A stretch of 64,000 bases of DNA from Kribbella sp. NBC_00382 (GCF_036067295.1 NZ_CP107954.1:8246001-8310000), one strand, 5' to 3'. Shown: positions 1 to 8,595, numbered from the stretch's first letter. The notes: generated by a model not told the origin, from the letters alone. A program made the numbers and translations.

Positions 1-1799
1 TGCTCGACCCGTACGCGCGTGCCGTCGACGGATCACTCGACTTCGCGTCTCCGCTGATCTACGACTCGTCGGAGGGCGACTCGGCTGGGCACGTACCGGT
101 TGGCGTGGTCGTCGCCTCGTCGGAGCCGCCGCCACCCATCAGTCGGCCGGTTCCATGGACCGAGACGGTGATCTACGAGCTCCACACCAAGGGGTTCACC
201 AAGCTGCATCCCGACGTACCGGAGCACCAGCGCGGCACGTACGCCGGACTGGCACACCCGTCCGTCATCGCGTATCTGACCGATCTCGGGGTGACCTCGG
301 TCGAATTGCTGCCTATCCACCACTTCCTGACCGAGCCGGCGATCGCGGCGCGCGGGCTGCCGAACTACTGGGGCTACAACTCGCTCAACTACTTCGCGCC
401 GCATGCTCCGTTCTCGTCATCCGGGTCGCTCGGTGAGCAGGTTGCCGAGTTCAAGGCAATGGTGGCCGCGTTCCATGCGGCGGGGATCGAGGTGATCCTC
501 GACGTCGTCTACAACCACACGGCCGAGGGTGGCTTCGACGGGCCGACGCTGAGCTTCCGTGGGCTCGACAATCGCGCGTACTACCGGCTGACGCAGGGCG
601 GCGCGATGTACGACGTGACCGGGACGGGCAACTCGGTCGACACCTCGCATCCGCAGGTACGGCGACTGGTGATGGACTCGCTGCGGTACTGGGTCGAGGA
701 AATGGGGGTCGACGGGTTCCGGTTCGACCTGGCGGTGACGCTGATCCGCAACGAGCGGCATGAGGTCGACACGGTCGGGCATCCGTTCCTGGCGGAGGTC
801 GCGGCGGATCCGGTGCTCGGGCGGGTCAAGCTGATCTCCGAGCCGTGGGATGTCGGGAACTTCGGCTACCAGGTGGGCAACTTCGGGACGCCTTGGTCGG
901 AGTGGAACGGGAAGTACCGGGACAGCGTGCGCGACATCTGGCGCACCTCGTCGTACGGGGTGCAGGACCTCGCGTACCGGCTCTCGGGATCGAGCGACCT
1001 GTACGGCGACGACGGGCGGTACCCGTATGCGTCGATCAACTTCGTCACCGCGCACGACGGGTTCACGCTGCGCGATCTGGTGTCGTACGACCACAAGCAC
1101 AACGAGCTCAACCGCGAGGACAATCGCGACGGGACCGACGACAACCGCTCCTGGAACTGTGGTGTCGAGGGCGAGACGGACGATCCTGGCGTGATTGCGT
1201 TGCGCAAGCGGCAGATGGCGAACCTGATGTCGACGCTGGTGCTGTCGACCGGCGTGCCGATGATCACGGCCGGCGACGAGTGCGGCCGGACGCAGCACGG
1301 CAACAACAATCCGTACTGCCAGGACAACGAGACCTCGTGGTTCGACTGGTCGCTGCCATCGGTCTGGTCGGATCATCTGGCTTTGACCAAGAAGCTGCTG
1401 GCGTTGCGGGCCGCGCATCCGACCTTGCGGCAATGGCACTACTTCTCTGGTCAGCCGGTGGTGCCGGGTGGGCGCAAGGATCTTTCGTGGATCGCGCCGC
1501 ACGGCGGTGAAATGACCGAGAACGACTGGCACGACGGGAATCTGCGCACGATCGGGATGTTCCTGGCCGGCGACGCGATCCGCGGAACCGATGCCGACGG
1601 CAACGTTCCGGTGGACAACTCGTTCCTGCTCGCGCTCAACGCGACGGCCGAGACGCGGGACGTCGTCGTACCGGACGAGTCCTGGGCGCCGGCGTACGAG
1701 GTCGTGCTGGACACGAGCTCGAGCGGCGCGACCGAGGTGGTCGCGGGCGCCGTCGTACCGCTCGCTCCTCGCTGCCTGGTGTTGCTCCGCGCGCTCTGA
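1..1799 (+). CDS. glgX: Glycogen debranching enzyme GlgX (5' truncated by window edge)
   Basis: Isoamylase-type GH13 enzyme that hydrolyses the alpha-1,6 branches left on glycogen after phosphorylase action, in the cytoplasm. The frame (codons from base 3) is open from the first base and begins LDPYARAVDG, a typical internal GlgX segment, so the start and N-terminal carbohydrate-binding domain lie outside. All four GH13 signature regions are present: DVVYNH at 501-518, the nucleophile Asp at 726-728 in GFRFDLA, the acid/base Glu at 840-842 in ISEPWD, and the third Asp at 1056-1058 in TAHDG. It ends with a C-terminal beta domain. It is not linked to an operon here but belongs functionally with glgP, glgE, treS, mak and glgB further along. 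The call is secure. Confidence 0.95.
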   Translation, partial: LDPYARAVDGSLDFASPLIYDSSEGDSAGHVPVGVVVASSEPPPPISRPVPWTETVIYELHTKGFTKLHPDVPEHQRGTYAGLAHPSVIAYLTDLGVTSVELLPIHHFLTEPAIAARGLPNYWGYNSLNYFAPHAPFSSSGSLGEQVAEFKAMVAAFHAAGIEVILDVVYNHTAEGGFDGPTLSFRGLDNRAYYRLTQGGAMYDVTGTGNSVDTSHPQVRRLVMDSLRYWVEEMGVDGFRFDLAVTLIRNERHEVDTVGHPFLAEVAADPVLGRVKLISEPWDVGNFGYQVGNFGTPWSEWNGKYRDSVRDIWRTSSYGVQDLAYRLSGSSDLYGDDGRYPYASINFVTAHDGFTLRDLVSYDHKHNELNREDNRDGTDDNRSWNCGVEGETDDPGVIALRKRQMANLMSTLVLSTGVPMITAGDECGRTQHGNNNPYCQDNETSWFDWSLPSVWSDHLALTKKLLALRAAHPTLRQWHYFSGQPVVPGGRKDLSWIAPHGGEMTENDWHDGNLRTIGMFLAGDAIRGTDADGNVPVDNSFLLALNATAETRDVVVPDESWAPAYEVVLDTSSSGATEVVAGAVVPLAPRCLVLLRAL

Positions 1800-1949
1800 C
1801 TCACGCGCCTGCCCGTGTGCCCAAGGTGCTTGTTTTGCGAGTCTCTGGGGTTGTTCATCTTCGTGGGGTACCTTCTCCCGTCACCAGCTGTTCACGTCCG
1901 GGTCACCTGTTGTGTTCCGGCACTGGGGTGATGTCCGGAGGGGGCCAGG

Positions 1950-2762
1950 ATGGCTTTGTTGCAGGCGGGGAAGCGGCACTACGAGCCGAGCAAGTACGAC
2001 CACTCGACGCCGATCGGCGTGCTGCACCAGATGGTGCTGCGCTGGGGTGACGCGGAGCGGACGACGTCGCGCCGGGCCGTCCGCCGGTGGCTCGACGGGG
2101 TCGCCTTCGTCGACGTCCAGGCGCGGACCTTCGCGGAGTACTGGAACCGCCACAACGAGACCGCCCTCGCCGGCGACGGACCGCTCTGGGTCGTACTGGG
2201 CGACTCGACCGCGCAAGGGCTGGGCGCTACGTCCCCGATGCATGGATATGTGGGCCAAGTGGCAAGGGTTCTGGACGAACGCTCCAGCCGCCCGTGGCGC
2301 ATCCTGAACCTGTCCCGGGCCGGCGCCCAGGCGGCGCATGTTCTGCACGACCAGCTCGCGGTGCTCGACCAGTTGGGCGTAAAGCCAGACTTGGTGACCT
2401 GCGGCATCGGCAGCAACGACATCCTCGGCACGGCGCCGAAGACCTTCCACAGCAACCTTCGCCAGTTGATCCGGCGACTGCCGTCGTACTCGGTGGTGAT
2501 GGATCTCCTGCTGCCGGACAGATTCTGGGCCATCGGCGGACTCGCCAGCCCGTATGTCGCCGGTATCAACCGGACCATCCACAGCTCAGCAGCCGAACGC
2601 GGCCTGCCGGTCGCAGAGCTCTCCCGCCACGTCCGCCCGCCATGGCGCGGCAAGCTGGCTCCCGATCTTTTTCACCCGAACGACCTCGGCTACCAGCATC
2701 AGACGAACGCCTTGCTGGCCGCGCTGCCGGCGACTCTCACCCGCGCGACCAGTCCGGCGTAG
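1950..2762 (+). CDS. SGNH/GDSL-family hydrolase
   Basis: A 270-residue esterase/lipase-type hydrolase. Block I is LGDSTAQG with the nucleophile Ser86. Block III is GIGSND (residues 152-157). Block V is DLFHPND with Asp239 and His242, completing the SGNH catalytic set. There is no signal peptide, so it is probably cytoplasmic. Residues 1-75 form an extension before the GDS box that is rich in Arg and charged residues. The ATG follows a strong purine-rich ribosome site (GGAGGGGG at about 1936-1943). The substrate cannot be told from sequence. It is convergent with the padR-type gene, with only 7 bases between the stops. Confidence 0.85.
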   Translation: MALLQAGKRHYEPSKYDHSTPIGVLHQMVLRWGDAERTTSRRAVRRWLDGVAFVDVQARTFAEYWNRHNETALAGDGPLWVVLGDSTAQGLGATSPMHGYVGQVARVLDERSSRPWRILNLSRAGAQAAHVLHDQLAVLDQLGVKPDLVTCGIGSNDILGTAPKTFHSNLRQLIRRLPSYSVVMDLLLPDRFWAIGGLASPYVAGINRTIHSSAAERGLPVAELSRHVRPPWRGKLAPDLFHPNDLGYQHQTNALLAALPATLTRATSPA

Positions 2763-2769
2763 CTGTCCA

Positions 2770-3366
2770 TCAGGCTTCGGGCGTCTTGGGGCCGTCGGCG
2801 AGCAGCAGGTAGATCGAGCGGCGAGCCTCGGTGAGGATCTTGGCCGCCGCGGTGCGCTGCTCGTCGGAGCCGCTTCGGGCGACCTGTCGAGTGGCTGAGT
2901 GCAGTTCCTCGAGCAGTCCGCGCAGATCGCTGGCGGGCTCCGCGTTCGCGAATCCGGCGAACGGATCGACGGACGTCTCGCGACGCTCCTCGACGTACTG
3001 ACGGCCCGCGTCGGTGAGGGTGACGAGCTTGCGGCCGGCGTCCGCGGTGACGGTCACCAGGCCCTCGTCCTCCAGTTGGTTGATGGTCGGGTAGATCGCG
3101 CCGGGACTGGGGGTCCAGCGTCCGCCGCTGCGGTCGGCGATGGCCTGCATCAGCTGGTAGCCGTGCATCGGCTCCTCGCCGAGCAGGATCAGGACGGCCG
3201 TTCGGACATCGCCGCGAGGTGCGCGTCCGCGGCCTGCGCCGCGTCCCGGGCCCCGGCCACCGCGTCCGCGGTGCATCGGCATGCCTTCTCCCATCCGCGG
3301 TCCACCGCGGCGGGGGTGTCGGTGACCGCCTCGGCGGCCTTCACGTGTGTTTTCTGGGGTGTTCAT
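2770..3366 (-). CDS. PadR-family transcriptional regulator
   Basis: A PadR winged-helix repressor of 198 residues. After a basic, Gly/Arg/His-rich tail of about 50 residues comes the PadR domain with the hallmark MHGYQLM and GAIYPTINQLEDEGLV segments, then a C-terminal helical dimerisation region. I place the start at 3366 (MNTPENTREG) because a near-consensus GGAGG sits 5 bases upstream. An ATG eight codons earlier (3390) lacks such a site and lies in the operator. The low-complexity His/Gly/Arg tail is unusual and could bind metal or nucleic acid. A 32-bp palindrome just upstream is the likely autoregulatory operator. Confidence 0.88.
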   Translation of the reverse strand: MNTPENTREGRRGGHRHPRRGGPRMGEGMPMHRGRGGRGPGRGAGRGRAPRGDVRTAVLILLGEEPMHGYQLMQAIADRSGGRWTPSPGAIYPTINQLEDEGLVTVTADAGRKLVTLTDAGRQYVEERRETSVDPFAGFANAEPASDLRGLLEELHSATRQVARSGSDEQRTAAAKILTEARRSIYLLLADGPKTPEA

Positions 3367-3387
3367 CGATTCCTCCTCGATATTGTT

Positions 3388-3419
3388 CATGACACTAAAG
3401 ATATATCGTTAGCGTCATG
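3388..3419. promoter_or_regulatory. 32-bp imperfect palindrome, probable PadR operator
   Basis: The two 16-base halves match at 14 positions. The outer arms are CATGAC and GTCATG and the centre is GATATATC. It lies 21 bp upstream of the padR-type start and between the divergent padR and merR genes, so it could control both. The symmetry is read directly; the ligand protein is inferred from position. Confidence 0.65.
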
Positions 3420-3441
3420 AACACAAGAGGCCTGTGGAAAC

Positions 3442-3472
3442 TTGTTCCTGCCCCTGGGGCAGGGTGTTCACT
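3442..3472 (+). promoter_or_regulatory. MerR-type promoter with perfect 17-bp palindrome in a long spacer
   Basis: A perfect palindrome CCTGCCCCTGGGGCAGG (3447-3463) lies between a -35-like TTGTTC (3442-3447) and a -10-like TTCACT (3467-3472), giving a 19-bp spacer. A 19-20 bp spacer occupied by a dyad is the classic layout of promoters untwisted by MerR proteins. Transcription from this -10 would start at about 3479-3480, at the ATG of the downstream merR gene, implying a leaderless message. Confidence 0.6.
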
Positions 3473-3479
3473 GATCCGC

Positions 3480-4331
3480 ATGGCAGAGGCACGGGAGATC
3501 GAGGGTGAGCTGACGACCGGCGAGTTCGGCCGACGCTCAGGGCTGTCCCACAAGGCACTACGCCTGTACGACGTATCGGGGCTGCTCGCCCCGGCCCGGG
3601 TCAACCCGGTCAACGGCACCCGCCTGTACTCCGCGAGCCAACTCGAGCGCGCCCGCCGGATCAGCGTGATGCGCCAACTCGGCATGCCACTGGCGACGAT
3701 CACCGAGGTACTGTCCGGCACCGACGAGGAGGGCCTGATCCGGCTCGACCGGTGGTGGGCAGCCGAGCAAGCGAGCAACGAGGCGCGCAAGGCGACCCTT
3801 GAGTACCTGCGCAACCGGATGCTCCGAACACCCGGCCCGGGGCTGGCGCCTCGAGCGGTGCTGACCCGGTTCGTGCCAGAGGCCAAGGTGGCCTGCATCC
3901 GCGCGGATTCGGATCAGCAGTCGCTGGTCGGCGTACTGGTCTCGTCGATGATGGAGATCCACGCGCACCTGGAGCAAGCCGGGGCCGAGCTGCCCGGGGG
4001 CTGGTCGGTGATCTTCCACGGACCGGTGACGCCGGAGAGCGAGGCCACCGTCGAGGTGTGCGTGCCGTTCACCGGGCTGGTGGACCCGGCCGGGCCGATC
4101 GCGATCCGGGTCGAGCCGGCCCGTTCCGAGGCGTACTGCACGATCACCAAGGACGAGTGCAGCTATCCGCGGATCATGATCGCCTACGACCTCGTCGACG
4201 CCTGGGTGCGGCGCTCCGGGTGGCTGACGACCGGGCCGGTCCGCGAGATCTACCACCCCGGCTTCCAGTACGCCGCCAGCTCCGACCTGTCTGTCGACAT
4301 CGCCCAACCGATCGAAGGAACAGCACGATGA
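3480..4331 (+). CDS. MerR-family regulator with effector-binding domain
   Basis: A 283-residue MerR protein. The N-terminal winged helix reads TTGEFGRRSGLSHKALRLYD, followed by the NGTRLYS wing and a coiled dimerisation helix. The C-terminal ~150 residues (RFVPEAKVACIR onward) look like a GyrI-like ligand-binding domain, as in BmrR-type multidrug sensors. I place the start at 3480 because the family begins just before the HTH and the promoter predicts initiation there. An in-frame ATG at 3417 falls inside the upstream operator. No Shine-Dalgarno is visible, which fits leaderless translation. The stop overlaps the next gene (ATGA), so the two are coupled. Confidence 0.85.
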   Translation: MAEAREIEGELTTGEFGRRSGLSHKALRLYDVSGLLAPARVNPVNGTRLYSASQLERARRISVMRQLGMPLATITEVLSGTDEEGLIRLDRWWAAEQASNEARKATLEYLRNRMLRTPGPGLAPRAVLTRFVPEAKVACIRADSDQQSLVGVLVSSMMEIHAHLEQAGAELPGGWSVIFHGPVTPESEATVEVCVPFTGLVDPAGPIAIRVEPARSEAYCTITKDECSYPRIMIAYDLVDAWVRRSGWLTTGPVREIYHPGFQYAASSDLSVDIAQPIEGTAR

Positions 4332-5203
4332 ACTACGCCGAACAGACTTCTTACAGCGACCCCGGTGAGCACGCCGGGTTGTTCGACGCGCTGCCGTCGG
4401 ACATTCCCGGACTGACGGCGGTGATCCGCAATCTGCTGATCCACTATCGCGGGGGCGGGATCGAGTTCACCGGCGATCGCTACGAAGAGATCAACCATCG
4501 CTGGGTCTCGGCGATGCTCGCTACCGACCAACGGCGCAACGGCACTGCGCTGGCCGTGCCGCGGGAGCCCTTTGACCGGGTTGTCGGATGTTGCCGCGAC
4601 TACACCTTGATGACGGTGTCCGCCTTGCGGCACAAGGGGATTCCCGCGCGCAGCCGGATCGGGTTCAGCTCGTACTTCGCCGATGGGTTCAACCATGACC
4701 ATGTCGTCGTGGAGTACTGGAACGGCGAGCGCTGGGTGATGGTCGACGCGCAACTCGATCCGGGGCCGCACTGGAAGTTCGATCCACAGGACATGGTTCC
4801 TGGGTGGTTCCGGTCGGCGGCCGAGGTGTGGTTGGGGTATCGCTCCGGTGAGCTGGATGGCGACGACTTCGGGGTGGACCCGGCGCTGCCGATCAAGGGC
4901 GGCTGGTTCATCCGGAATTATGTCTTCTTCCAACTGGCCCACCTGCAAGGCGATGAGCTGCTGCTCTGGGACAGCTGGGGCACGATGACCGGCTCACTGG
5001 ATGGCGCCGACCTCGAGCTGACCGATGAGATCGCAACGCTTTTGGTTGCCGCTGACAACGGAGACGATGCGGCGTTCGAAGCACTGACTGCTCGCTACGC
5101 CGCGGATCCTGAACTGCGCCCGGGAGACCAGATCGTGCAGTTGTCGCCAGCCGGCGATCCGCCGGTGACGGTCGACCTCAAGCGTCGCGTGGTGGTGCCT
5201 TAA
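4328..5203 (+). CDS. Transglutaminase-like domain protein
   Basis: A 291-residue cytoplasmic protein with a transglutaminase/protease-like core. Cys89 in GCCRDYT, His125 in NHDHVVVEYW and Asp140 in WVMVDAQL give the Cys-His-Asp triad in the right order and spacing. There is no signal peptide or membrane segment. The start overlaps the merR stop (ATGA) and has GAAGGA upstream, so translation is coupled and the protein is probably the output of that regulator. Longer in-frame readings that begin inside merR are artefacts. The substrate is unknown. It ends overlapping the convergent permease gene by 4 bases. Confidence 0.78.
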   Translation: MNYAEQTSYSDPGEHAGLFDALPSDIPGLTAVIRNLLIHYRGGGIEFTGDRYEEINHRWVSAMLATDQRRNGTALAVPREPFDRVVGCCRDYTLMTVSALRHKGIPARSRIGFSSYFADGFNHDHVVVEYWNGERWVMVDAQLDPGPHWKFDPQDMVPGWFRSAAEVWLGYRSGELDGDDFGVDPALPIKGGWFIRNYVFFQLAHLQGDELLLWDSWGTMTGSLDGADLELTDEIATLLVAADNGDDAAFEALTARYAADPELRPGDQIVQLSPAGDPPVTVDLKRRVVVP

Positions 5204-6156
5204 GCAGCTGGTGGCGGAGTGGGTGATCGTGACGACTTGGGGAGCATGGTGATTGCTACGGCGGCGAGGGTGAGGGCTATCGCGATCCAGGTTGTTGCGG
5301 GCGGGTGGTGGGCGCCGAGAGTGTCGAGGAGTACGGCGCCGAGGAGTTGACCTACGACGCTGGCGAGGCCGAAGACGAGTACTCCGACTCGGCGGACGAC
5401 CGTGGTGGCGATGGCGATGATGGCTACGCCGATGAAGCCTCCGCAGTACAGCCAGGGCTTGGTCGGGAGCTCGCCAGGGGTGGCGCCGCGGAGCAGGAAC
5501 TCGATCGGCAACGCGATGCAGAGCGTGCACCCGGCGACGACGAAGTTGACGAGCGCGGCAGCCCAGGGCGAGCCGGCGATGGCGCCGACGCGACCATTCA
5601 GGGCGGACTGCAGAGCGAGCGCCAGGCCTGCGATCACCGGAAGTGCGAGTAGCCAGAGGTTGCTATCGCCCGCCAGTTGGTCATGACCCGCGATGGCAAC
5701 GGCGGCGACACCGGCGGCTGCGCCGATGATCCGCGGCATGGTGATCGCGCGCGGGCCGCCCGGACCGAGTCCGGCGCGATCGACGGCGAGGCTGCCGGCC
5801 GACGTACCGCCGACGACGGCGACCACGAAGATGCCGACGCCGATCGATCCGACGCTAACGCCTTGGCTGACGACGTACAGGGCACCACCGACGCCACCGA
5901 GACACTGCCACCACCGAAGGCCTTGTACTCGCAGTGCCTCACGGATCTGACTGAGTGCCCGCCGACCGCCGCGCGATGCGGGGACGATGAGCAGCAACAC
6001 GAGGATGCCGCTGCCGGTCGAGATCATCGACGCGAGTACACCGTCACCGAGACTCGCTCCCAGCCCACCATTGAGCCGAGCCTGCACCGCCAGTCCAACC
6101 CCACCGACTGCAGCCAACCCGACCATCGGCAACCGCTGAACCTCGGGAACCCTCAC
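5200..6156 (-). CDS. DMT-superfamily permease, YdcZ-like
   Basis: A 318-residue integral membrane protein with about ten hydrophobic segments and internal duplication. The first half contains VQARLNGGLGASLGD and the second LQSALNGRVGAIAGSPW. Two tandem copies of this five-helix unit are characteristic of the YdcZ branch of the drug/metabolite transporter superfamily. It has a short Pro/Ser-rich C-terminal tail. The substrate cannot be assigned. The start is uncertain between residue 1 and the Met at residue 11. It is convergent with the transglutaminase-like gene. Confidence 0.8.
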   Translation of the reverse strand: MRVPEVQRLPMVGLAAVGGVGLAVQARLNGGLGASLGDGVLASMISTGSGILVLLLIVPASRGGRRALSQIREALRVQGLRWWQCLGGVGGALYVVSQGVSVGSIGVGIFVVAVVGGTSAGSLAVDRAGLGPGGPRAITMPRIIGAAAGVAAVAIAGHDQLAGDSNLWLLALPVIAGLALALQSALNGRVGAIAGSPWAAALVNFVVAGCTLCIALPIEFLLRGATPGELPTKPWLYCGGFIGVAIIAIATTVVRRVGVLVFGLASVVGQLLGAVLLDTLGAHHPPATTWIAIALTLAAVAITMLPKSSRSPTPPPAA

Positions 6157-6202
6157 CCGACGGATCCTCCCACCCCGCCAGCCGACCTACTCCTCCGACA
6201 GC

Positions 6203-6784
6203 TCAGCGAAGCACCCGGTAGCGGAGGTGAGTCGCCTCCGGAGTGTCGACGACCTTGACGACCTCGAGCTCGATCCTCTTCGGCAGCACATCGAAGAGCC
6301 GACGACCGCTGCCGAACAGGACCGGAATCTGATGGATCTGAAGCTCGTCGAGTACGCCTGCTTCGAGGGCCGTCTGCGCCGTGTAGGCGCCATGCACCAG
6401 CACCCGCCCATCCCCTGCGGCTTCCTTGGCCAGCGCCATCGCGTTGACGATCCCGTCCGTCACATACGTCACCTTCGGGTACTTGGCCACCGAGGGTGCG
6501 GGCGGCCGATGACTCGGCACGATGATCTGCACCCCGTTCCGCTCCCCACCCCAGTGATCCACCTGCTCGACAGTGTTCCGCCCAGCGACGATCGCACTGA
6601 AGTCACTCATCTCGTCGACCACTTCCCGAGCCGGCCCACTGACGTTCCCGAACTCCCCATCCGGCCCGATGAACCAGTCATGCAACCGCATGAACCCATC
6701 CCCACCCGGATTGGCCGGAGTGTCAGCCGGCCCAGCAATGAACCCATCCAACGACATCGACATATACAGAACCGAAGTAGCCAC
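6203..6784 (-). CDS. Dihydrofolate reductase/RibD C-terminal family protein
   Basis: A 193-residue protein of the RibD_C/DHFR-like family. It begins VATSVLYMSMSLDGFIAGP, contains the nucleotide-site segment DFSAIVAGRNTVE and ends with HQIPVLFGSGRRLFD. Actinobacteria carry many such NADPH-dependent reductase-like proteins of unknown substrate. I chose the GTG at 6784 because GAGAGGGA lies just upstream and family members start just before MSLDGF. An upstream ATG would add a spurious Arg/Trp-rich tail. Confidence 0.82.
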   Translation of the reverse strand: MATSVLYMSMSLDGFIAGPADTPANPGGDGFMRLHDWFIGPDGEFGNVSGPAREVVDEMSDFSAIVAGRNTVEQVDHWGGERNGVQIIVPSHRPPAPSVAKYPKVTYVTDGIVNAMALAKEAAGDGRVLVHGAYTAQTALEAGVLDELQIHQIPVLFGSGRRLFDVLPKRIELEVVKVVDTPEATHLRYRVLR

Positions 6785-6911
6785 AGTCCCTCTCCTCACC
6801 CACCAAGCGCGGCCGATCCGCCCTCTCCCCCTCCACACGAACCAAGCACCCCCACATCGACAATCCGCTCCACGTCCCCTGAGAGAAGTTGCGAACGATG
6901 AACCTAGTATC

Positions 6912-6924
6912 TACCTTTGAGGTA
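6912..6924. promoter_or_regulatory. Inverted repeat at the start of the toxin-antitoxin-like pair
   Basis: TACCT-TTG-AGGTA is a perfect 5-3-5 dyad directly downstream of a -10-like TAGTAT (6905-6910). It overlaps the start region of the antitoxin-like gene. Antitoxin proteins usually autoregulate through such sites; the role here is inferred. Confidence 0.5.
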
Positions 6925-6932
6925 TGGGTGAC

Positions 6933-7409
6933 ATGCAGGAAGTGACGTTCACCGATCTGCTGCAACGGCCGACCGAGACCATCGACAAGTTGAAGGCAAG
7001 CCGTCGGCGGGCCCTGCGCGTGCACCGGCGAGGCGCGGAGGACGATCTCGTGCTGACCACTGCGTCCCGATCTGCTCAGGACGATCAGTTGGTGGAGGTC
7101 GCGACCCGGCTTCTGCGGGCGATCATGAGCGATCCGGTGGTCCGGTCGAGCCATCTGCTGGATCTCGTGCCACAGGTTTTTCCTTGGCTTCGATTCCTGC
7201 CGTCAAACGACCGAATCGAGTTCGTCCGCGAACTCATCGCGGTCATGGATGCCAGCAATGACGTCGATTCGCCCGCCCCCGTCCTTCAGTTGATCACCGA
7301 GTGGAAGAACACCGCACAGATCTATGCCGATCCCGAGCTTCTGGCGAATCTCCGGTCGGAGGTCATCGACGACGCCGGAGCCGTTCCGGCTCCCCCGCCC
7401 GAGTCGTGA
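6933..7409 (+). CDS. Antitoxin-like protein (Phd/YefM-like N-terminus)
   Basis: A 158-residue protein whose N-terminus, EVTFTDLLQRPTETIDKL, followed by a basic strand, resembles the DNA-binding part of Phd/YefM antitoxins. The rest is helical and could neutralise the partner. I prefer the ATG at 6933 because GAGG (6919-6922) is 10 bases upstream. An in-frame ATG at 6924 lies inside the operator. The stop overlaps the next gene (GTGA), typical of antitoxin-first toxin-antitoxin operons. No exact family is recognised, so the role rests on N-terminal resemblance and gene arrangement. Confidence 0.6.
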   Translation: MQEVTFTDLLQRPTETIDKLKASRRRALRVHRRGAEDDLVLTTASRSAQDDQLVEVATRLLRAIMSDPVVRSSHLLDLVPQVFPWLRFLPSNDRIEFVRELIAVMDASNDVDSPAPVLQLITEWKNTAQIYADPELLANLRSEVIDDAGAVPAPPPES

Positions 7410-7750
7410 GCCCGAGCAAGAAGAACGACCGGGTCGCTCCGCCGGCCGAACCCGGTTGCTGGCTTCTGAAATTCGGTACTACTGAAGCAGCCAAGGGGTG
7501 GGAGGAACTGGTTGGACAGGCGAGAGCCAACCTCTGGGCGGCGTACGAGGCGATCCGGACCGACCCGACACCGTTTCCCACGACCCCCCGGCATCATCGA
7601 CTGAAAGGCGAACTGGGCACCGTCGCTGGACTCGAACAATGGCAGTACGAGGTGACCGCTGGCGGGCGCATCTGGTACGTCGTCGACCCTGACAAGAAGA
7701 CGGTGTGGATCAGGTGGGCAGGCACCGGACACCCCAAGGCCACTGACTAG
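7406..7750 (+). CDS. RelE/ParE-fold toxin-like protein
   Basis: A 114-residue protein starting at a GTG that overlaps the antitoxin stop. The core runs from WLLKFGTTEAAKGWEEL through PRHHRLKGELGT to WQYEVTAGGRIWYVVD and VWIRWAGTGHPKATD. This looks like the small alpha/beta fold of RelE/ParE toxins, with the conserved HRLKG and final strand. Actinobacterial relatives usually sit behind a short DNA-binding partner. Longer in-frame readings from 7301 lie inside the antitoxin gene and are artefacts. mRNA interferase activity is an inference from fold and context. Confidence 0.62.
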   Translation: MSPSKKNDRVAPPAEPGCWLLKFGTTEAAKGWEELVGQARANLWAAYEAIRTDPTPFPTTPRHHRLKGELGTVAGLEQWQYEVTAGGRIWYVVDPDKKTVWIRWAGTGHPKATD

Positions 7751-7759
7751 GCGTGGCTA

Positions 7760-8119
7760 CTACTTCTTAGTTTGGTTGGCTGCGTTGGCTTTGTGTTGGA
7801 TTGATTCGGCTAGGCGTTTGATGCGTTGGAGGCGGGCGTCCCAGGCGGCGGTGACTGAGGTTAGTTGGGCTACGGCTCGGGCTAGTTGGGCTTCGTCTAC
7901 GTGGTAGAGCTTTTCGCGGCCGGCTGAGCGGGATTGGACCAGGCCTACTCGGTCCAGGACGGTGAGGTGTTTGGCTACCGCCTGGCGGGTGACGGGGAGT
8001 TGCTGGCCGAGGGTGGTGGCGGTGCCTTCGCCGGTGGCGAGGAGGAGGTCGAGCATCCGGCGGCGGGTTGGGTCGCCGATGGCGGACCAGAGGTCGTCGT
8101 CGACGGTGGTGGGGCTCAT
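7760..8119 (-). CDS. ArsR-family transcriptional regulator
   Basis: A 119-residue winged-helix repressor. It contains LWSAIGDPTRRRMLDLLL, then the recognition helix in QLPVTRQAVAKHLTVLDRVGLV, and a basic C-terminal helix. It lacks the paired cysteines of metal sensors and fits the subgroup paired with SRPBCC proteins. The ATG overlaps the SRPBCC stop (ATGA), so the two are co-translated. Three GGTTGC-type sites upstream of the operon are its probable operators. Confidence 0.85.
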   Translation of the reverse strand: MSPTTVDDDLWSAIGDPTRRRMLDLLLATGEGTATTLGQQLPVTRQAVAKHLTVLDRVGLVQSRSAGREKLYHVDEAQLARAVAQLTSVTAAWDARLQRIKRLAESIQHKANAANQTKK

Positions 8120-8577
8120 GAGTGTGCCTCCAGCGTTGCGACGTACACGGGGAGCCTCGGCATGAAGTAGTCCCAGCCGGTGGCGTGGTCGTTGTACTGC
8201 GCTTCCAGTACTGCGGCCTCCCAGCCCATCTCGCGGAAGCCGGTCTCGGTCATCTTCACCAGCGTGCCCTCGCCCGACGGGATCAGGTCGAACGTGACGA
8301 GCAGCGAGTTGCCCTTCTTCGCCACGTCGCCAGCCGGATGGGTCCAGCGGAACGAGAACATCCGTGGCGGAGCAGCGTCGACCACAGTGAACTGGACAAC
8401 CTGACCGCCGGCGTCCGGGTCGCCGAACACGATCTCCCCCGCCGCGCCAGGCGTCGCCTCGTACCGGGCGTCGTCCGGCCACCACTCCTTGAGGTGTTCG
8501 GGGCTGCTCACCACGTCGAAGACGATCTCGGGTGCTGCGCCGACGTAGATCTCGCGTTCGAGCGTTCCGAACTCCAT
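8116..8577 (-). CDS. SRPBCC (AHSA1-type) domain protein
   Basis: A 153-residue START/AHSA1-fold protein. It begins LEREIYVGAAPEIVFDVVS and contains HLKEWWPDDARYE, a cavity-lining strand FSFRWTHP and the terminal helix HATGWDYFMPRLPVYV. The fold binds small hydrophobic ligands; no enzymatic residues can be assigned. It has a good ribosome site (GGAGG) and is first in a two-gene unit with an overlapping ArsR gene. It could be the sensor or effector of that repressor. Longer in-frame readings extending to 8997 run through the divergent promoter and are rejected. Confidence 0.83.
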   Translation of the reverse strand: MEFGTLEREIYVGAAPEIVFDVVSSPEHLKEWWPDDARYEATPGAAGEIVFGDPDAGGQVVQFTVVDAAPPRMFSFRWTHPAGDVAKKGNSLLVTFDLIPSGEGTLVKMTETGFREMGWEAAVLEAQYNDHATGWDYFMPRLPVYVATLEAHS

Positions 8578-8595
8578 GCCATCCTCCTGCAATCC

